A stretch of DNA of 64,000 nt from Blastocladiella emersonii ATCC 22665 (Eukaryota; Blastocladiomycota; Blastocladiomycetes; Blastocladiales; Blastocladiaceae). The position numbers were made by a program, and so were the translations under genes. The stretch is taken from the NCBI GenBank assembly GCA_025594325.1, contig JANHCV010000008.1, forward strand, positions 310,001 through 374,000, in the 5' to 3' direction. Below are positions 59,324 through 64,000 of this stretch, piece after piece. The notes beneath the pieces were generated by a model. It did no database searches, was not told where the DNA came from, and saw only the letters and a list, made by a program, of their open reading frames with translations. Position 1 is the first letter of the stretch, and every line of letters begins with the position of its first letter.

Positions 59324-61660
59324 ATGGAAGACCTGAACGAGTGGAGCCCCGAGACCGTGGCGGGCGGCGCCGTTGGGCCCGACGACGGCGACTGGGCCGG
59401 CCCCGTCAGCTCGCGCGACGCCCTGCTCGTCGTCATCGACTGCAACGCGACCATGTTCGAGCCGCTCGTCCCGAAACCGCGCCGCGGGGCTTCAGGGGAT
59501 GTCGGCGGCGAGGATAGTCCGACCGACGACTCGGCGACGGTCGACGGCGAGGAAGAAGAGGAGGAAGAGGACGAGGCCGCGGCGCTCGACCCGAACAGCC
59601 CCAAGGCCGCGGCCGCGCGGCTCCGCAAGATCCCCTTCTTCATGGTCGTCCAGGCCCTCCTGCGCGTCCTCCAGGACCTCGCCGTCGAGTCGCCCGGCGA
59701 CCGCGTCAGCGTGTACCTCTACAACACGGTGCGTCTGCTGCTGGGCGCAGTGGGCGAGTTTCGCGAGTGCTGAATCGAGTGTGTGTAGGGCAAGAGCAAC
59801 ACGGACGTGCCGCACCTGTTCGAGTTCCAGAAGCTCGACGAGCCGGGACCCGCGTTTATTCTCAACATGTACGAGCTCGGCCAGAGTACGTCGCACCTCG
59901 CACTGCGATCGCAGTTGCCGCCGCCGACTCACTCGAGTGAGTGTTGTAGACAACATCGATCTCGCCTCGACGCTCGGCCTCGTCGACCCGAAAACCGAGG
60001 CCACCGCCAACATCACCAACGTGCTTGTCCAGTGCCTGCGCGCCTTCCGCGACAAGTACGCTCGCCCCACACTCCGCCCCTCACCCGCCTAACCCTCCCC
60101 TCCCCATCGTGTAGCAAGGCCGTCATGGGCGTGAAGCGCGTGCTGTGGGTCACCAACCAGGACACGCCGATCCCCGCGACCGACCTGGACGCGCGCCACG
60201 CCGTGCGCACGCGCATCGCCGACCTGCGCGCCTCCAACATCCGCCTCTCGCCCTACTTTGTCTCGCAGTCGTCGCGCCCCTTTGACGTGCACGCCTTCTG
60301 GACCGAGGCTCTCGGGTCCAACGACGACGACGAGGAGCAGAACTCGGCGCTCGGCAGCAGTTCAGCAGCGGCCACCTCGCAGTCCGCGTCCTCGCAAATG
60401 GACCCTGTCCTCGCCACCGAGTCCAACTACAGCATCGCGCAGGGCTACGTGCACCTGGTCCACTCGATGCAGCGGCGCGAGGCGAAACCGCGCATCGCGT
60501 TCCGCGTCCCGCTGTTCCTCACCGACACCGTGACGCTCGGCGTGCAGGGCGTGCTGCAGTACAAGAAGGCGACGAAACCGCCCGCGGTGCCCGTCGTCGC
60601 CGAGACCAACGAGCGGCTCGGCCGCGTGTCGCAGCTCCTGTGCACGGCGACCACACAGGTCCTGCAACCGACCCAGGTGCGCCGCGTGTGGGAGGTCGCG
60701 AAACACCCGGTCGCGCTGTCGGCCGACGAGCACCGCGCCCTGACCAACTTCGGCCCGCCGCACATCGCCGTGCTCGGGTTCAAGTCGCGCGACCGGCTCA
60801 AGCGCACCCACAACGTGACCCACGCCACGCTCCTGCTCCCCGACGAGACCCAGTACACGGGGTCCGTGTGCGCGTTCGCCGCACTCGTCGAGCAGCTGCA
60901 CGCGCAGAACAAGGTCGCGATTGCCCGGTACTACCCGCGGCGCGGCGGCGTGCCTCGGCTCGCGGCGCTCCTCCCGCAGTGGGAGCAGTGGGACAAGTAC
61001 GGCATGGTCCACCCGACGGGGCTCCAGGTCATCCCGCTGCCGTTCAAGGACGAGCTGCGCGCGATGCAGTGGCCCGCGCGGTCCGAGTTCCCAGAGGGAA
61101 CCGTCATCGCGGACCCAGAGACCGCTGAGCTGATCACGGACCCCGACGCGATCTGGGCGCACCAGGTCGACGCCGCGGCCGCCGCCTTCACCCCGATCTT
61201 ACGCAAGTGGCGCGTCAGCGCCTTCAACCCGCGCGACTTTGACACCCCCTCGCTCGTCCACTTCCACCACCTCCTCCACGCCAAGGCCCTCGACTGCGAG
61301 CTGCACGAGCGCCCGCTCGACGCCGTCGGCGAGACTGGGCTCGAGCCCGACTACGACACGTGGCAGACGCGGTGCGGCCGGCTCGTTCCCGACGTCAAGG
61401 AGAAGCTCAACGCCGTCGAGCCCTTGGGGTCCCGCCCGACCCCGCGCGTGCCTGGCGCGGCGAAAGCGAGCAAGGTCGTCGCCCCCGAGGGCGGGATCGA
61501 CGAGCCGTTCATGCGGTCGGTCCAGAAAAGCGGGACCATGGCCAAGTGTACCGTCGCGCAGCTCAAGGAGTTTTGTCGCGCCGCGGGGTTGCCGGTTTCC
61601 GGCGCCAAGGGGGTCCTGGTTGAGCGGATCGAGGCGTATCTCGCGGAGCGGCCCGAGTAG
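59324..61660 (+). CDS. KU70: Ku70, DNA end-binding subunit of non-homologous end joining, 4 exons
   Basis: Exons 59,324-59,728, 59,789-59,885, 59,950-60,055 and 60,115-61,660 give 717 residues; introns of 60, 64 and 59 nt. The N-terminal alpha/beta (von Willebrand-like) domain starts RDALLVVIDCNATMF and, after splicing, contains LVQCLRAFRD and KRVLWVTNQDTPIP. The Ku core has PRIAFRVPLFLTDTVTLGVQ-type strands, LGFKSRDRLKRTHNVTHATL and YPRRGGVPRLAALLPQ. The C-terminus ends in a SAP DNA-binding motif (CTVAQLKEFCRAAGLPVSGA, LVERIEAYLAE). An acidic insert (EEEEEEEDEAAAL) in exon 1 is unusual. Ku70 pairs with Ku80 as a ring on broken DNA ends in the nucleus and also protects telomeres. All expected domains are present. 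Confidence 0.93.
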
Positions 61661-62217
61661 TGATTGCGAATAGAGACGCGTTTTGATATCAGCTGTCTCG
61701 CGTCGCGCACGTGAGCTGTTCGTCGCGTCTCGCACCCAACGCGGGACGGCGGTCGGTCCTCGCGTCGCGCATCATTCACGTCGGCGGTCGATCCATCGAC
61801 ACGCGTCTCGCACTCGATCCCAGCGCGCGCCTGTTGTCCGCGGACACAGCCTTGGCATTCGTGGGCGGGAGATGCGGCGCCGTACAAAACGCGCTCGCGT
61901 CCCTCAGTTCGAGCTAAGCTCGCACCCTCGAGTTCTCACAAAACATGCGTTCTCGCGACAACCTTGCTATCGGCTCGACCTGCTCTCAGTGCACGCAATT
62001 GATGAAATAATGCGCTCACGCTCACGCTCGCTCGAGTGTAGTCGCGTTCCACGCCAGCGTCGCTCCGCCCAGCCTAACAAAATCTGCGACCGCCTCGACC
62101 AACTTGGGATAGGCTATTTGGCAACAATGTCTCGCAGCGACCGTGCGGGATTATCGACGAGCTCGCGAATCGAGCGTGGGGTCCACTCGAGCGCCGATTC
62201 AACTTTGTCAAACTTTG
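61661..62217. other. Intergenic region, no gene recognised
   Basis: About 560 bp with only short frames; a direct duplication AACTTTGTCA occurs at 62,202-62,221. Confidence 0.35.
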
Positions 62218-62583
62218 TCAAGAAAGAGTTTTTTTGATTTGGCGCTCCCGTTCATGATCAGGCGTGAAGATTGCGACGGTGGCGATGAGCGCGCAGAATG
62301 CGCCGTAAAACGGCGCAACGTCAACTCGGGACGCGAGCGCAAGGCGGAGCCACGACCTGACCCACGAGTCTCTCCAATTCAGGAGCACTGCACGGGTGTA
62401 AGCGTCCTCGGCGAGTGTATCAGGCATAGATTCGCGATGGACAGCAGGGATAGCGACAGCCGGCAAGACCCGCACGTACTGCATCAGCCCGGCCAGGTCG
62501 CTCGGGTTTTTGTGCATTTCGACCGCGAAAACAAGCACGCGCTCAATGACATGATGCAGTGTGAGTTGCGAAAAGTTATTCAT
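62218..62583 (-). pseudogene. N-terminal fragment of the ankyrin-like family
   Basis: 121 residues from an ATG at 62,583: MNNFSQLTLHHVIERVLVFA, then VRVLPAVAIPAVHRESMPDT. The F-box-like helical start has the same layout as the protein at 29,216-30,454 and the pseudogene at 27,820. It stops at 62,218 well short of the about 400-residue family length, with no continuing homology seen. Confidence 0.4.
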
Positions 62584-63223
62584 GGGCTCCGTTGTGACCT
62601 GGGGTTATGGGGAGAGACGAGAAAGCGCCGAGCTGCCCGGCGAAGACTCAAACGAATGCGTATCACGGCCCACGTGATGACATAAACGAAACGTGCGTCT
62701 CGCGCGAGACGCATCCTGCACATTTCCACCGTCAGCCTAGCAGGCAAAACCAGCGCCAACCCCGAGGTCTGACACGAAGGGCTGAAAGCGGACTTGTAGC
62801 TGCCGGGCGGAGAGACACTTCGGAGGCACTTCGGAGACGCGTCGCGAAATCACGTGTGCGGTGCGAGACGCGTTTCGCTCGCCCTCGAGGCCGCGAGTCG
62901 GCGGCACCGCCGTTGTCTCTACCGTCGAAAGATAGCTTTTTGCGAGCGCGAACTCGTTACTTGAGTGGTGCGAAGGCCAAAATTGCACTGGATCGAACTG
63001 CAGGCCTACTGCCTCGCTTCCCCGCGGCTTGTCCGAGTACACAGGTCAGTTCGCTCGACTTGCCGGCCAGCAAGTCACTGTGCGCGCTTGCACACGCACT
63101 CCACTGCACCGAAATGTCTCGGGACCTTGCACGACGACGCAGCTCAATGACATTAAACGTTTTTTGTTTACTCAATAGTTTTGCTGGAAATGGTCAGTTT
63201 CTTACGCAATAATGTAAATTGGT
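62584..63223. other. Intergenic region, no gene recognised
   Basis: 640 bp. ACGCGT- and CACGTG-type palindromes occur at 62,670 and 62,838-62,855. The last 70 bp are AT-rich, probably 3' UTR of the LRR gene. Confidence 0.35.
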
Positions 63224-64000
63224 TCAAAAGTAAACAGTAAGACCGTCCTTGGGCATGAAATCAAAGGTTCCGAGTCGAACCCGCTCCATCGTGTCGCCGG
63301 CTGTGCAAAACTCGAGCCAAAGCTTGCGCATCGAAGACGGAAGTTGAAGGACAAGCGCCGTCATAGCCACCTGCGTCATATAAGCATGTCCCAAGTCGAG
63401 GAGCGCCAAATTCGGCGGGACGTGGTCCATGAGAGCAAGCACACCGGCCTCGCGCAGACCGACGCATGCAAGTCGAAGCCCAGTCAGCGTGCGAGGCAGC
63501 AAAGGCGCGAGTTGTGCGACCCCGCTGTCCATCAGTCGGTTCGAGGAGAAATCCAGTACTTGAAGCTGTGCCGGTAGGCTAGGCATAAATGGACCAAGAA
63601 TCTCTTTCGTAAGCCCATTCTCTGCGAGCCCAAGCGCCTGGAGTTTACGCGGCAGCAGCGGGACGAGTGCGGCGAATCCGCTTGCGCCAAGGTGGCATCC
63701 GCTCAGGGTGAGCTCCTGCAGATGACTTGTCAAGTTCCGACCAAGGGCTTCGACCGCGGTAGCGTCCAGAAGCGTTCCAGTGAGATCGAGACGCTCGAGC
63801 AAAGGAGGGAAGAGCCGAAAGATCGCGTTCGGTGACAGACCGCCAAGTTGGACGCTACGAAGCGACAGCGAGCGCAATCCGGACGGGAGCGGGGAAGGGT
63901 GGTGCGCGTCGGCCTCGTTTTCGGCGGCTGGCGCGCCCTCGCACACCCAGTTGCTGTCGAGCGTGAGCGAGGTGACGGTTTCGGGAAGGCCAAGGGCACA
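63224..64000 (-). CDS. Leucine-rich repeat protein (RNI-like), 5'-incomplete
   Basis: 259 codons remain open to the window edge; the gene starts beyond it. At least six repeats of about 24-27 residues are visible: LRSLSLRSVQLGGLSPNAIF, LLERLDLTGTLLDATAVEAL, LQELTLSGCHLGASGFAALV, LQALGLAENGLTKEILGPFM, LQVLDFSSNRLMDSGVAQLA and LTGLRLACVGLREAGVLALM. The 'L..L.L....L...G...L' consensus is that of ribonuclease-inhibitor-type LRRs. No membrane segment is seen in this part. Function is unknown; fungal proteins of this type are often F-box adaptors. It ends at 63,224. Confidence 0.75.
   Translation of the reverse strand, partial: CALGLPETVTSLTLDSNWVCEGAPAAENEADAHHPSPLPSGLRSLSLRSVQLGGLSPNAIFRLFPPLLERLDLTGTLLDATAVEALGRNLTSHLQELTLSGCHLGASGFAALVPLLPRKLQALGLAENGLTKEILGPFMPSLPAQLQVLDFSSNRLMDSGVAQLAPLLPRTLTGLRLACVGLREAGVLALMDHVPPNLALLDLGHAYMTQVAMTALVLQLPSSMRKLWLEFCTAGDTMERVRLGTFDFMPKDGLTVYF

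Overview
This is nuclear DNA from a compact, GC-rich eukaryote. Genes carry spliceosomal introns of about 53-72 nt, almost all with a GTNCGT donor, a CTGAC/CTAAC/CTCAC-type branch site and a TAG or CAG acceptor. The gene set includes Ku70, zuotin (DNAJC2), Get5/UBL4, Fip1, ZPR1, RNF121/175 and a CSPP1-like ciliary coiled-coil protein. Fungal-style introns together with cilium-type proteins (CSPP1-like and a DUF4470 relative) suggest a flagellated early-diverging fungus, for example Blastocladiomycota or a chytrid. That placement is inference.

The window has three zones. The left conserved block (1-11.7 kb) and the right conserved block (52.9-61.7 kb) hold intact housekeeping genes, head to head with short shared promoters (about 180-565 bp) or tail to tail with only 42-59 bp between stop codons. 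Left block: a Ser/Pro-rich protein, CSPP1-like, a CHK/EcKL-type kinase, a small membrane protein, single-module ZPR1, RNF121/175, Fip1 and Get5. Right block: a four-TM protein, a tail-anchored protein, zuotin and Ku70, followed by a truncated family member and an LRR protein that runs off the end.

The middle zone (about 12-52 kb) is an accessory, mobile-element-rich and pseudogene-rich region. It holds: a cluster of a seven-TM receptor-like family (two intact copies at 14.2 and 19.5 kb, one copy with an internal deletion, one C-terminal stub); two BTB-domain copies, one heavily decayed and one broken only by a one-base slip in an A8 tract; an intact cytochrome P450; LRR and lineage-specific families with intact, truncated and frameshifted members; a Gag-like gene with a truncated paralogue; three modules of a convergent gene pair (plus-strand 'U' gene, minus-strand zinc-finger 'Z' gene) at 35.6-43.3 kb; and a decayed DUF4470 gene.

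Mobile elements explain much of the disorder. A Helitron2/Helentron-like element at 32,235-33,550 has a 14-bp inverted repeat at its 5' terminus, the matching repeat just inside a 3' hairpin, and a Pif1 helicase remnant. A second copy of its 5' end, in opposite orientation next to Helitron coding remnants, abuts and truncates one seven-TM gene. A third Helitron fragment (Rep domain with the HUH motif) lies at 48.1-48.8 kb. A separate family of about 190-235 bp terminal-inverted-repeat elements has four copies (12.4, 13.4, 17.4 and 51.0 kb).
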